A stretch of DNA of 64,000 bases from DATJPR01 sp035506295 (lineage in GTDB: Bacteria > Bacteroidota > Ignavibacteria > UBA10030 > UBA6906). Positions 8,770 to 17,868 of this stretch are shown here, one piece after another. The stretch is from assembly GCA_035506295.1 (NCBI GenBank), contig DATJPR010000205.1, forward strand, positions 1 to 64,000, in the 5' to 3' direction. Made by a program: the position numbers and the translations under genes. The notes beneath the pieces are model-generated. The model saw only the letters and a program-made list of their open reading frames with translations, was not told where the DNA came from and made no database searches. Each line of letters starts with the position of its first letter. The stretch's first letter is position 1.

Positions 8770-8800
8770 CTCTTCACGCACGAGCCGAAAGGAGATCTCT

Positions 8801-9190
8801 ATGTCCTCGCGCGAAACAGCACTGGCGTTCGTTGATGCGATCAACAAGCACAGTGTGGGCGCGATCGGCGACCTTATCACCGATGATCACGTCCTGGTGG
8901 ATTCTCTCGGAGCGCTGGTCGAAGGTCGGGATGCAATCAGGAACGCCTGGATTGAGTACTTCTATCTTGTCCCCGATTTCACCATTCATTGCGATCATGT
9001 TTTCGAAGGGGCCGACATGGTCGCGCTCTTCGGCACCGCCGATGGAACATGCCGCATCGGCGCGCGCATCGACCCCCAGAACCACTGGTCGATGCCGGCG
9101 TCATGGCTGGCCGGCGTTCACGGCGGGCGCGTCGTGCGCTGGCAGGTCTTTGCCGACAACGAACCGGTCAGAAAGATCCTCGGCGCCTGA
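8801..9190 (+). CDS. SnoaL-like (NTF2 fold) small protein
   Basis: A 129-residue protein with the SnoaL/NTF2-like pattern: an N-terminal helix with TALAFVDAINKHS, LITDDHVLVDSLG, EGRDAIRNAWIEYF, and a strand-rich C-terminal half containing WLAGVHGGRVVRWQVFADN. The cone-shaped fold serves many enzymes and binding proteins; no specific reaction can be assigned. GAAAGGAG lies about 6 nt upstream of the ATG. A short hairpin CCGCGA/TCGCGG follows at about 9194-9211. Confidence 0.78.
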   Translation: MSSRETALAFVDAINKHSVGAIGDLITDDHVLVDSLGALVEGRDAIRNAWIEYFYLVPDFTIHCDHVFEGADMVALFGTADGTCRIGARIDPQNHWSMPASWLAGVHGGRVVRWQVFADNEPVRKILGA

Positions 9191-9224
9191 TCCCCGCGAG
9201 TCACTTCGCGGTCCCTGCGGCGCA

Positions 9225-9254
9225 TTAAACGAATCCGTGGCAGGCTTGTCTAAT
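9225..9254 (+). promoter_or_regulatory. ECF-type promoter of the RND efflux operon
   Basis: TTAAAC (9225-9230), 16 nt, then TGTCTAAT (9247-9254). The same architecture (AAC, 17-18 nt, GTCTAAT) precedes the ECF sigma gene (15126-15156) and the MacAB-TolC operon (34044-34073, minus strand). It resembles known ECF promoters such as the sigma-W type TGAAAC-N16-CGTA. TAATAT overlapping the -10 could also serve the housekeeping sigma factor. Confidence 0.5.
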
Positions 9255-9310
9255 ATATTCTGGCCTTGGTCAGAATCGTGAACATCAACTCTCTCCCAAG
9301 AAATCCGCAT

Positions 9311-10363
9311 ATGAAGCGCAGATTGAAAATCGTCATCCCCGTTGTCCTCATTCTCGGCCTGATTTCCATCGTCGTCTACCGCTTCGCCAAGGGAACTTCT
9401 TCTGCAGACCCCCGGCGCGCGCAGATCCCGCTTGTCCAGGTCGAAAACCCTCTGAAACAGCTCGTCGTTTACGAATTGCATTTCACAGGCGACGTCAATG
9501 CGGTGCAACAGGCGGGCGTGTACGCCAAGGTCACCGGAAACCTCGAAAAAGTGTATGTCGACATGGGGGCACTGGTGTCACGGGGACAACTTCTTGCGCA
9601 GATTGACACCACCGAACTGGCCCAGCAACGTCAACAGGCGGCCGCAACGTATGAGAACGCATTGCTCCTCTACAATCGGAACAAGGGGCTGTTCGAACAG
9701 AATCTCGTCGCCCGACAGGACCTGGACAATGCAGAAGCCGCGTTGAAGGTCGCGTCGGCCGGATACGACGCTGCAAAAACACGCCTGGGGTACGCCTACA
9801 TCACGGCACCGTTCGCCGGGTACATCACCAAACGGTTCCTCGACCCCGGCGCGGTCGTCGAGCAAAACAACGCCACCCTCTTCACCCTGCAGGACATCGA
9901 CAAGCTCAAGGTGATCATCAACATACTCGAGAAGGACATTCCGCGCGTCCGGATGGGCATGAAAGCGGTCGTCACCGTCGACGCCTTCCCCGGGAAGCAG
10001 TTCACGGGCACCGTCGTGCGGTACAGCCAGGCAGTCGACGAGGCCACGCGGACGATGGCTGTGGAGATCGACATTGACAACCATGACCACTTCCTGAAGC
10101 CGGGCATGTTCTCCAATGTCGCCATTGCGGTCGACGAGCACCCGGATGCAATCACCGTCCCGACCATGGCGATCCTTAAGGACGATCAGGGGCAATATCT
10201 CTTCACCGTTGCGGGCGATACCGCCTACCGCGTCGCCGTGCAGACCGGACTCGAACTCAACGGTCGGACCGAGATTCTTTCCTCGCTCGGCGCCTCGACG
10301 CCGGTGATCACTTCGGGTCAGCAGTTCGCGAAGGATCACAGTCCCGTCCGGATCGAGAAGTGA
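9311..10363 (+). CDS. RND efflux periplasmic adaptor (membrane fusion protein)
   Basis: A 350-residue HlyD/AcrA-type adaptor. It has an N-terminal membrane anchor (about residues 5-24), a split biotinyl-lipoyl domain (GDVNAVQQAGVYAKVTG and APFAGYITKRFLDPGA), a short alpha-helical hairpin rich in Gln and Ala, and a beta-barrel and membrane-proximal domain at the C terminus. It links the inner-membrane pump to the TolC channel encoded downstream. The ATG at 9311 (MKRRLKIV) puts the anchor at the N terminus and is preferred to the TTG at 9266. The pump gene starts 13 nt downstream. Confidence 0.93.
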   Translation: MKRRLKIVIPVVLILGLISIVVYRFAKGTSSADPRRAQIPLVQVENPLKQLVVYELHFTGDVNAVQQAGVYAKVTGNLEKVYVDMGALVSRGQLLAQIDTTELAQQRQQAAATYENALLLYNRNKGLFEQNLVARQDLDNAEAALKVASAGYDAAKTRLGYAYITAPFAGYITKRFLDPGAVVEQNNATLFTLQDIDKLKVIINILEKDIPRVRMGMKAVVTVDAFPGKQFTGTVVRYSQAVDEATRTMAVEIDIDNHDHFLKPGMFSNVAIAVDEHPDAITVPTMAILKDDQGQYLFTVAGDTAYRVAVQTGLELNGRTEILSSLGASTPVITSGQQFAKDHSPVRIEK

Positions 10364-10376
10364 GGAGGATCAAACC

Positions 10377-13300
10377 ATGTGGCTTACACGTCTTGCCCTG
10401 CGATATCCCATTTCGACGTTTCTTTTTGCCGCGACAGTCTTGATTTTCGGTTACGTTTCATTCTCCCAGCTGCCCATCGATCTCCTCCCCAATATCACGA
10501 TCCCGACCGTCAGCGTCATCACGTACTACACCGGTGCGAGTCCGCTCGATATGGAACAGACGGTCACGCGACTGATCGAAAGAACGGTCGCGTCGGTCAA
10601 CGATGTCAGCTACGTCCAATCGAGCACCCGGGAGGGCATCTCGTCGGTGCGGGTGAACTTCAACTGGGATGCGAACGTCGACGCGGGGCTCGTCGACGTG
10701 GTGCAACGCATCAACCGGATCATGTCCCAGCTCCCGACCGGCATCGTGCAGCCATCCGCGCTGCGGTTCGACATCACCCAGCTGCCGGTGTGCGTCGTGG
10801 CCGTCTCCGGCGACATGGATGAGCGGGACCTGTACGACCTCGCCTTCAATACCATCGAGCCCCAGCTCGAGCACATCGACGGGGTGGCGTCGGCGCAGGT
10901 CATCGGGGGAAAGATCCGGGAAATCCACGTGACCCTCGATCGCGACCGGCTCGAAGCCCTGCAGCTTCCGGTGTTGACGGTGATGAATGCCGTCGCCAAT
11001 GCCAACATCATCATCCCGTCGGGCGATCTGAAGACCGGGCAGTTCGACTACTCCCTGAAGACCGAGAGCGAGTTCAACGTCGTCAGGCCGATGGAAGACA
11101 TCGTCATCAAGAGCGTCAATGGAATCCCCATCAGGATTAAGGACGTCGGTTCCGTCCAGGACAGCTATCAGGAACAGACGGAAATGATCCGCGTGAACGG
11201 CCGCCCCGGGCTGAACCTTCGCGTCCAGAAACTCTCGAATGCCAACACGGTGGAGGTCGTCGACAACGTCGTCAAGGCGCTGCCAAAACTCAGCGGGATC
11301 CCGCCGAACGTCAACTTGAGCATCTCTTTCGATCAATCCGTCTACATCCGACAGACCATCGCGGGGCTGCAACGCGAAGCGTTGCTGGGCGCGACGCTCG
11401 CGATGATCGTGATCCTGCTGTTCCTCCGAAACATCCGGGGGACAACGATCGTCCTGGTCGCCATTCCTCTCTCGATCCTGATCACGTTTATCTGGTTCCG
11501 GTTCGGCGGGTCGACCCTGAACATCATGACCTTCGGCGGCCTCGCATTGGCCGTGGGACGGCTCGTCGACGACTCCATCGTCGAGCTGGAGGCGATTTCC
11601 CGGCATTACAATGAGCGCAAGACCGGGCAAACCAAGATCGAGGCCACCCTGGAAGCGGCTAAGGAGGTGGCCGCCCCGATCTTCGTGTCCACGCTGACAA
11701 CGGTGATCGTCTTCCTGCCGATCGTCTTTCTGACCGGCATCGCCAAGCTGCTGTTCATTCCCCTTACCATCACGATCGCTGTCGCCCTGTTCGGATCGTT
11801 TTTTGTGTCGAGGACCGTCACCCCGCTCATGTGCCTCCGGTTTCTTCCACCGGAGAAGCACCTCGACCGCACATCGGAGCAATTCTCCGATCGCATGCGC
11901 GTGAAAGCGCATGACGCGCTGGAAGCCGTCGACCAATGGTATGAGGCACGTCTCGAATGGGTCCTTCGTCACCGGCGGATGGTCATCTACGGCATCCTCG
12001 GTCTTGCGGTGGTCTCCCTCGGGCTGTTGAAATTCATCGGGACGGAATTCTTCCCCGATCAGGATGAAGGGCAATTCACGGTCAACTTCAAGCTCCCCGT
12101 CGGTTCCCGCATCGAGGAGACGCTCAAGACCGCACAAACGCTGGAGAAGATCATTCAGAAGAATGTCCCCGAGACGCAGACGATCATCGCCGATCTTGGT
12201 GTGCCTGCCGCGAAATCGGGGACGGTCTTCGGAAGGAACTCCGGGACGCACGCGGGGAACATCCAGGTCGGGCTGATCCCCTCAGACGAGCGAAAGCGGA
12301 GTGTCTTCGAGATCGCCAATGCGCTGCGGCCCAGGCTCGCTTCAGTGCCGGGGGTTGCTACCTTTGTGACACCCGGCGGATTTCTCCGTTTCCTTCTGAA
12401 CTTCGGTTCGAACGCTCCCATCGACGTGGAGATCCGCGGGTACGATCTGGCAACCGGCTCGGCCATCGCGAAGCAGGTCTATGCGGCGGTGCGTTCCACT
12501 CCCGGCGCCACCGACGTGCAGGTCAGCCGCGAGGACGACCTTCCCGAGCTGCGCATTCAGATCGACCGCGACAAGGCCGGGACCCTCGGTGTCAACGTCG
12601 CCGATATCTCCAACACCATCAATACGTCCATCAACGGCGCGGTCGCCTCGCTGTTTACCGACCCGGTGTCGGGCAACCAGTATAACATCCTTGTCCGGCT
12701 GAACGAGACCGACAGGTCGAATATCGACGACCTTCGCAGTCTGATGGTCCCCTCGTCGGGAGGACAGCAGGTTCGCCTCGGCAACATCGCGCGCATCGAG
12801 AAGGCGGCATCGCCCGTGCAGGTCGACAGGAAATATCAGCAGCGTATCATCGATGTGACCGCCAACGTCACCGGCAGGGACCTTGGCAGCGTCGCCAGCG
12901 ACATCAACGGCAAGCTCGCGCAGATCTCTGTTCCCCCGGGGTTTGAGGTGAAGCAGACCGGGAACGTGGAGCAGCAACAGCAGACATTCCGCGATCTCAC
13001 GCTGGCCTTCGGACTCGCGATCATCCTGGTGTACGTGGTGATGGCCTCGCAATTTCAGTCGCTCATGGATCCGTTCATCATCATGTTCACGGTCCCGCTG
13101 GGGATCATCGGGGTGTTCTGGATGCTTGCGTTGACGGGGACGACTCTTTCCGTGACGTCGTTCCAGGGCGTCATCGTGATGGTCGGCATCGTCGTCAGCA
13201 ACGGCATTCTCCTCGTCGATTACACGAACCACATGCGGCTGCGCGGGATCGAGCTGCATCAGGCGGTCATCAAAGCAAGCCGCACGCGGTTGAAGCCCAT

Positions 13301-13550
13301 TCTTATGACGTCGCTCGCGACGGTGCTGGGGCTGATCCCCATGGCGGCGGGGATCGGGGGTGAGTCGACACAGGCACCTCTCGCGATCGCCGTCATCGGC
13401 GGGCTCACGGTCTCGACGGCGCTGACGCTTTTCTTCGTCCCCGTGTTGTACACGGTGTTCGAGGAGCGGTTCAAACGCGTCTTGAACAAGGAAGAGGGGG
13501 ATGCGCCGTCTGTCGATACCTTCGGCGTTGAACCGGCGAACGTGAAGTAG
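10377..13550 (+). CDS. RND-family multidrug efflux transporter (AcrB-like)
   Basis: At 1057 residues this has the standard RND layout: TM1 at residues 11-29, a large periplasmic loop, TM2-6, a second loop and TM8-12. The TM4 proton-relay pair is present in VGRLVDDSIV (Asp398/Asp399). The TM10 position that is Lys in AcrB reads VVSNGILLVDY, with no lysine, as in several other RND subfamilies, so proton coupling may differ in detail. It is the pump of the adaptor-pump-TolC operon; substrates cannot be read from the sequence. AGGAGG lies just upstream of the ATG. Confidence 0.95.
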   Translation: MWLTRLALRYPISTFLFAATVLIFGYVSFSQLPIDLLPNITIPTVSVITYYTGASPLDMEQTVTRLIERTVASVNDVSYVQSSTREGISSVRVNFNWDANVDAGLVDVVQRINRIMSQLPTGIVQPSALRFDITQLPVCVVAVSGDMDERDLYDLAFNTIEPQLEHIDGVASAQVIGGKIREIHVTLDRDRLEALQLPVLTVMNAVANANIIIPSGDLKTGQFDYSLKTESEFNVVRPMEDIVIKSVNGIPIRIKDVGSVQDSYQEQTEMIRVNGRPGLNLRVQKLSNANTVEVVDNVVKALPKLSGIPPNVNLSISFDQSVYIRQTIAGLQREALLGATLAMIVILLFLRNIRGTTIVLVAIPLSILITFIWFRFGGSTLNIMTFGGLALAVGRLVDDSIVELEAISRHYNERKTGQTKIEATLEAAKEVAAPIFVSTLTTVIVFLPIVFLTGIAKLLFIPLTITIAVALFGSFFVSRTVTPLMCLRFLPPEKHLDRTSEQFSDRMRVKAHDALEAVDQWYEARLEWVLRHRRMVIYGILGLAVVSLGLLKFIGTEFFPDQDEGQFTVNFKLPVGSRIEETLKTAQTLEKIIQKNVPETQTIIADLGVPAAKSGTVFGRNSGTHAGNIQVGLIPSDERKRSVFEIANALRPRLASVPGVATFVTPGGFLRFLLNFGSNAPIDVEIRGYDLATGSAIAKQVYAAVRSTPGATDVQVSREDDLPELRIQIDRDKAGTLGVNVADISNTINTSINGAVASLFTDPVSGNQYNILVRLNETDRSNIDDLRSLMVPSSGGQQVRLGNIARIEKAASPVQVDRKYQQRIIDVTANVTGRDLGSVASDINGKLAQISVPPGFEVKQTGNVEQQQQTFRDLTLAFGLAIILVYVVMASQFQSLMDPFIIMFTVPLGIIGVFWMLALTGTTLSVTSFQGVIVMVGIVVSNGILLVDYTNHMRLRGIELHQAVIKASRTRLKPILMTSLATVLGLIPMAAGIGGESTQAPLAIAVIGGLTVSTALTLFFVPVLYTVFEERFKRVLNKEEGDAPSVDTFGVEPANVK

Positions 13551-13635
13551 CACCGCTGATCCCGATGGCGGACCCATTCCCTGGCGAAACTGGTCCATGC
13601 ATGTCCACGAATACTGAAACTTCAAACGAAGCACC

Positions 13636-14955
13636 GTGAAGAACGTCCTCATCGCACGCATCACCCTGTCAGCATTGATCTGTCTTTCTTCCCGCAGTAT
13701 CGCTCAGACCAACGATCTTCCCATCGACACGTTGACGGTCGAGAGCGCCATGGCCCTCGCCGTTGAGCATCAGCCTTTGCTCCAGGCGGCGGATGCCGAA
13801 GTCGCTTCTGCAGAAGCGGGGAAACGTCTCGCGCTCTCAAACTACTGGCCGCAACTTTCCTTCTCGGCGTCGGGGACGCACACCGAAGGGATCTTCGTGT
13901 TCAACCCTTCGATCGCGGCGAGGAACCAGATCTACAGCACTTACACCACCGGGTTCACTGCCAGCCAGCTCATCTATGATTTCGGCAAAACGAGCTCTCG
14001 CGTGGGCGCGAACACCGACCTCGTGACCGCCTCGAAGCAGGATTCCCGCCTCGCCTCCATGACGGTTGCCACAGGCGTCGAGGTGGCATTCTATGCCGCC
14101 ATGCAGGCGAAGGAGCTCACGGTCGTCAACCAGGAAACCGTCAAACAAAATGAGGACCATCTTCGGATGGCGCAGGCGTTCTACAAGGCGGGAACCCGGC
14201 CTCTGCTTGACGTTACCCAGGCGGAGGTCAATCTGGCCAATGCGAACGTCGGATTGATCACGGCACGCAACGCCGAGCGCGTCGCGCTTCTCCAGCTCGA
14301 GAACTCGATGGGCGTGCATCTGCGGCCGGGGTATGTGCTGAAGGGGAACGTCAACACCTCACCCCTCGACATTTCCCTTGATTCCGCGAGAACGGTGGCG
14401 ATGCAGCAACGGCCCGACATCCTCAGCGCGCGTGCGCACTACGACGCGCTTTCCGCGTTTGCGAGCGCCACCTTTGGTCTCCACCTCCCGACGATTGCGG
14501 CGACCGGGACCTACAATTGGAGCGGCTTCGACGTGAAGCTGTACGGCAGGTGGACCGCCGGCCTGACATTTTCTCTCCCCATTTTCCAGGGCTTCGGCAT
14601 CAATGCGCAGGTGGATCAGGCGAATGCCGCCGTGCAGGCCCAGTTCGCCCAGGTGCGGCTGATCTACGAAAGCGCCATGCTCGACGTCGAGCAGAACTAT
14701 CTCGCCGTCGATGCGGCCGCCGAGCGCATTGCAGCGACGAGCAAGCTCGTGGAACAGGCTGACGAGAGCCTTCGCCTCGCGGAAAAGCAATACGCCGCCG
14801 GCGTCGGGACCGCCATCGAAGTGACGGACGCTCAGGTGGCGCGAGCCAATGCGCGTATTACCGCCATCCAGGCGGTCTACGACCACACGATTGCGATCAC
14901 GCGTTTGCGGGAATCCATGGGAACGATTTCCACGCAACATCCCAATGGGCAATAG
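13636..14955 (+). CDS. TolC-family outer-membrane efflux channel
   Basis: A 439-residue OEP/TolC protein with a signal peptide (SALICLSSRSIAQ) and two repeated halves of long helices and strands. Typical features are AMALAVEHQPLLQAADAE at the first helix and QAEVNLANANVGL and DAQVARANARI in the equivalent helices of each half. It begins with GTG. Its stop codon TAG and last codons lie inside a 7-bp repeat array (14947-14981), so the C-terminal residues HPNGQ may be shaped by that repeat. It is the third gene of the RND operon. Confidence 0.92.
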   Translation: MKNVLIARITLSALICLSSRSIAQTNDLPIDTLTVESAMALAVEHQPLLQAADAEVASAEAGKRLALSNYWPQLSFSASGTHTEGIFVFNPSIAARNQIYSTYTTGFTASQLIYDFGKTSSRVGANTDLVTASKQDSRLASMTVATGVEVAFYAAMQAKELTVVNQETVKQNEDHLRMAQAFYKAGTRPLLDVTQAEVNLANANVGLITARNAERVALLQLENSMGVHLRPGYVLKGNVNTSPLDISLDSARTVAMQQRPDILSARAHYDALSAFASATFGLHLPTIAATGTYNWSGFDVKLYGRWTAGLTFSLPIFQGFGINAQVDQANAAVQAQFAQVRLIYESAMLDVEQNYLAVDAAAERIAATSKLVEQADESLRLAEKQYAAGVGTAIEVTDAQVARANARITAIQAVYDHTIAITRLRESMGTISTQHPNGQ

Positions 14956-14981
14956 TCAGTAGTCGATGGGCAATGGTCGAT
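14947..14981. repeat. Single array of 7-bp repeats (GGGCAAT type)
   Basis: Five 7-bp units run without interruption: GGGCAAT, AGTCAGT, AGTCGAT, GGGCAAT, GGTCGAT. The array overlaps the stop codon of the TolC gene. Unlike the other three arrays in the window, no facing arm was found downstream (14990-15184). The remaining gap up to the sigma-factor gene holds only the ECF-type promoter. Confidence 0.72.
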
Positions 14982-15125
14982 GCGTTGCCCCCCCACTTCC
15001 CCGAAACATTGTCCCTCTTTTTCTCGTTTATCGCTTCGGGGCCGTTCCTCCGGCAGAGGCGCCCCCTTCCCCACAACCAACCCAATGCAGCCTTCCCCGG
15101 CACCCGCCGAATCCTGAGGTTCATG

Positions 15126-15156
15126 TCAACGGATTGCCGGGCGAGGCTGTCTAATC
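15126..15156 (+). promoter_or_regulatory. ECF-type autoregulatory promoter of the sigma-factor operon
   Basis: GTCAAC (15126-15131), 17 nt, TGTCTAAT (15149-15156). The predicted start is about 20 nt upstream of the sigma-factor ATG. Positive autoregulation is the rule for ECF factors encoded with their anti-sigma factor. The -10 part is identical in eight bases to that of the RND operon promoter (9247-9254). Confidence 0.5.
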
Positions 15157-15184
15157 AGTAAAGGCCATTCACTCGAGGCTGGGA

Positions 15185-15739
15185 ATGCCTGACGTCGACG
15201 AGCACCGACTCGTCCTTGAAGCTCGTAAAGGCAGTCAGGAGGCTTTTCGCTGCCTCGTAGAACGCCATATGCGGCGCGCGTATGCCCTCGCATTTCGATT
15301 TGTCAACGATCACCATGACGCCGAGGAGATCGCGCAGGAGGCCTTTGTCCGTGCATTCGAGTCGCTCGACGGGTTTCGGGCCGAGGCGGAGTTTGGGACC
15401 TGGCTCTATCGGATCATCACCAATCTTTCGCTCAACCGTCTAAAGGACGGGAAGCGACGACGGGAACGCAGTGTTGACATGAACTTCGCGGCGACGGTAC
15501 CGGACGAGACAGTGTTTCAGGCTTCGCACAACGACGACGTGAGGATGCACATCGAGCGTGCTCTGCATGAGCTGCCGACGCTCCAGAGAGCCGTTGTCAT
15601 CCTCCGTCATCTTCACGGGCTCTCGACGAGAGAGGTCAGCGTGATTCTTCATTGCACCGAAGGGACGGTAAAGACACATCTCTTCCGAGGGATGGAAAAA
15701 ATGCGTCTCAAGTTGAACTTCCTCCGGGAGGAAGTCTGA
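15185..15739 (+). CDS. ECF-type RNA polymerase sigma factor
   Basis: A 184-residue sigma factor with region 2 (FRFVNDHHDAEEIAQEAFVR, about residues 38-57, then WLYRIITNLSLNRLKDGKRR) and region 4 (LHELPTLQRAVVILRHLHGL and TEGTVKTHLFRGMEKMR). Regions 1 and 3 are absent, as in ECF (group 4) factors. It overlaps the anti-sigma gene by one base (TGATG), so the two are translationally coupled. Matching promoter-like elements upstream of its own gene and of two efflux operons suggest an envelope-stress role. Confidence 0.95.
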   Translation: MPDVDEHRLVLEARKGSQEAFRCLVERHMRRAYALAFRFVNDHHDAEEIAQEAFVRAFESLDGFRAEAEFGTWLYRIITNLSLNRLKDGKRRRERSVDMNFAATVPDETVFQASHNDDVRMHIERALHELPTLQRAVVILRHLHGLSTREVSVILHCTEGTVKTHLFRGMEKMRLKLNFLREEV

Positions 15740-16647
15740 TGAACAGGCACCAGGAGACGAGAAATGCGTTGTACGAGTACCTCACGGAAGAACTCGATCC
15801 GGCCGAACGCGCGCGGGTCGAGGAGCACCTCCTCACGTGCAGTGTCTGCCGCGATAGTCTGACGGTCCTCCGCGAAGCCTTTGCCGTTCTTCCGAAGCCA
15901 GAGACGGATCCCGCCGCCGAAAGGCCCGAGGAATTCTGGGAGTCATTCCCCGCCCTCGTGGAACGACGTCTCCGTGTTCGCCCGCTTCGTCGATGGGAAG
16001 GTATCATCGCACGCATTCGCGATGAGCTTCTGTCCTTCGCGGTCATGCGCAGAGGGCACATCGCGCTGACCGGCATCGCCACCGGGTTGTGCGCGATCGC
16101 GCTGGCCCTCCTGCTCCGCCCTGCAGCGCCCCCCGTCGCTCTCCCGCAGCAACAGAATCTCCCGACGGCGGTCGCAGAAGAACAACCTCCGACGACGAGC
16201 GAGCCAGCGGTATCCACGCCGTCGATCAGCGCCCCCAGGCTTTCGCCTGCCGTGCCGCCAAGCAAGATCAGCGCGGAGCGGGTTTCGGACTATTTTCGCA
16301 AATCCAAAATCCTCCTGATCGGCGTCACCAATCTGAAGAACGACCAGGACTCGACGCCCGATCTCAGCACCGAACAGCATGTGTCCCGCGCGCTCGTGCG
16401 GGAGGCGCGCTATCTCAGGCAGGAACCGAGCCTCTCGCCGAAAGCAAAAGAACTCATCGACGAGCTCAATCGCGTCCTTATTCAACTCGCCAATCTTTCG
16501 GAACACAATGACGCGTCGGGGATCGAGATTGTCCGTGGAGGCATCCGGCAGGAGAATCTCCTTTTCAAAATCCGCATGGCGGAGTCCGCCATCAATGTCG
16601 CGCGGCCCGTACCAGTGTCGCTTAAGAAAGAGGGATCACCACTATGA
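15739..16647 (+). CDS. Zinc-finger (ZAS/zf-HC2) anti-sigma factor
   Basis: 302 residues. The N-terminal anti-sigma domain contains the zinc motif H30-x3-C34-x2-C37 (HLLTCSVC). A single membrane segment follows at about residues 106-126, then a Pro/Thr-rich linker and a periplasmic domain of about 150 residues with charged helices. It would hold the sigma factor at the membrane and release it after an envelope signal; no site-1 or site-2 protease gene is adjacent. The start at 15739 uses the TGATG overlap. The 3' end overlaps the next gene as ATGA. Confidence 0.92.
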   Translation: MNRHQETRNALYEYLTEELDPAERARVEEHLLTCSVCRDSLTVLREAFAVLPKPETDPAAERPEEFWESFPALVERRLRVRPLRRWEGIIARIRDELLSFAVMRRGHIALTGIATGLCAIALALLLRPAAPPVALPQQQNLPTAVAEEQPPTTSEPAVSTPSISAPRLSPAVPPSKISAERVSDYFRKSKILLIGVTNLKNDQDSTPDLSTEQHVSRALVREARYLRQEPSLSPKAKELIDELNRVLIQLANLSEHNDASGIEIVRGGIRQENLLFKIRMAESAINVARPVPVSLKKEGSPL

Positions 16648-17849
16648 AACGATTCTCGTTGATGTCGCTCGTTGCGGTGTCCGGTGCCGCGCTTCTCGTT
16701 CCCTTGCCGGCGCAGTGCCGTGAGCCGGGCGGTAAGGCCAGTGCCTTCGCCTATGTCCGAAACGACGAAGGGGATCCCGGACAGACCCTCTACAAGAGCG
16801 GGTACAGCGATATTCTGTCCGAACAGTGGGCGAAAGCCCGAAAAACCTTTGCGGATCTGTTGAAGCGCTTCCCGCACAGCACCTATGCAGACGACGCCAG
16901 GTACTGGTCCGCGTACGCCCTCATGCACATGGACAAACAAAAGGCCCTCGCGGAATACCGTCAGTTCATCAACCGCCATCCTAAGAGCGCTTACCTCAGC
17001 GATGCCGTCGCCGATCTTGGCAACGCCGAGCGAGAGCTCGAAGCGGCGAAAGTCAGACGCGAGTTCGAAATGATGGCAAGGCACAGGGGGATGAATGATT
17101 CATTGATGCGGGATTCCAAAGACCGGATCCGACAGGCCATGGAGGGGGACATGGATGCGGAAAACCTCGCGAGGCTTTCGCAGCTCGGTGTGGTGTACGA
17201 CAGTGCATTCAGCCAGTTCCCATCCTTCGGATCAGGGATAGGACGCGGATTTGAAGGGATGAATTTCCGCGGCCTGGCAATGAACATGAGACGCCTGGGA
17301 TGGCAGGTGCGGCGGACGTTCGGCCCCGGCTCGTCATCCGCGATCGACAAGAACACGCAGTTGCGTCTGGAGGCGCTGTCAGCCATCGGACACGGAGAGG
17401 AGGATGATCGTGGATTCACCACGCTGAAGGACGTGGCGGTCGACCGCTCTCAGCCGGTCGTCATCCGGTTGGAGGCCATGGATCAGCTCGCCGACTTCAC
17501 AAAGCACGACGTCTCGGCCGTTTTTCTCGATCTCGCGCGCACCGATTCCAGCGAGGAAATTCAGTCGGAGTCGCTGGACCATCTGTGCGACTGCATCAAG
17601 GACAAGGACAAGTCGGTCCAGACCCTGGCGACGCTCTACCGTTCCGTTCCCTCGGCGCATGGCAGTCAGCGCTCCATGATTCTGTTCGAGGTTGCCGATA
17701 TCGGCAACGACCCCGCGGTTGATTTCCTCAGCAGTGTTGCTAAACAGGATACCAGCTATGAACGTCGGGCGGAAGCAATCTATTACCTTGGCAACATCGG
17801 CGGCGAGAAGGCGCGGTCGGTCCTGTACGACGTGCTGTTAAACAAATAA
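16644..17849 (+). CDS. Exported TPR/HEAT-repeat protein of the sigma-factor operon
   Basis: A 401-residue exported protein. A signal peptide (about residues 1-24) is followed by a TPR-like section of the YbgF/outer-membrane assembly type (SEQWAKARKTFADLLKRFPH and KALAEYRQFINRHPKSAYLS) and, after a linker, by a C-terminal run of HEAT-like helical repeats (about residues 235-400, ending ERRAEAIYYLGNIGGEKARS). It overlaps the anti-sigma gene by 4 bp, so it is probably coupled to it. A scaffolding or sensing role in the envelope is inferred from fold and position only. Confidence 0.8.
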   Translation: MKRFSLMSLVAVSGAALLVPLPAQCREPGGKASAFAYVRNDEGDPGQTLYKSGYSDILSEQWAKARKTFADLLKRFPHSTYADDARYWSAYALMHMDKQKALAEYRQFINRHPKSAYLSDAVADLGNAERELEAAKVRREFEMMARHRGMNDSLMRDSKDRIRQAMEGDMDAENLARLSQLGVVYDSAFSQFPSFGSGIGRGFEGMNFRGLAMNMRRLGWQVRRTFGPGSSSAIDKNTQLRLEALSAIGHGEEDDRGFTTLKDVAVDRSQPVVIRLEAMDQLADFTKHDVSAVFLDLARTDSSEEIQSESLDHLCDCIKDKDKSVQTLATLYRSVPSAHGSQRSMILFEVADIGNDPAVDFLSSVAKQDTSYERRAEAIYYLGNIGGEKARSVLYDVLLNK

Positions 17850-17868
17850 TGATGCTCTGGAGGAATGT

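Noticed and set aside
10458..13664. Long minus-strand open frames (597 and 440 codons)
   Set aside because: Antisense to the RND transporter gene; Arg/Asp/His-rich translation without motifs.
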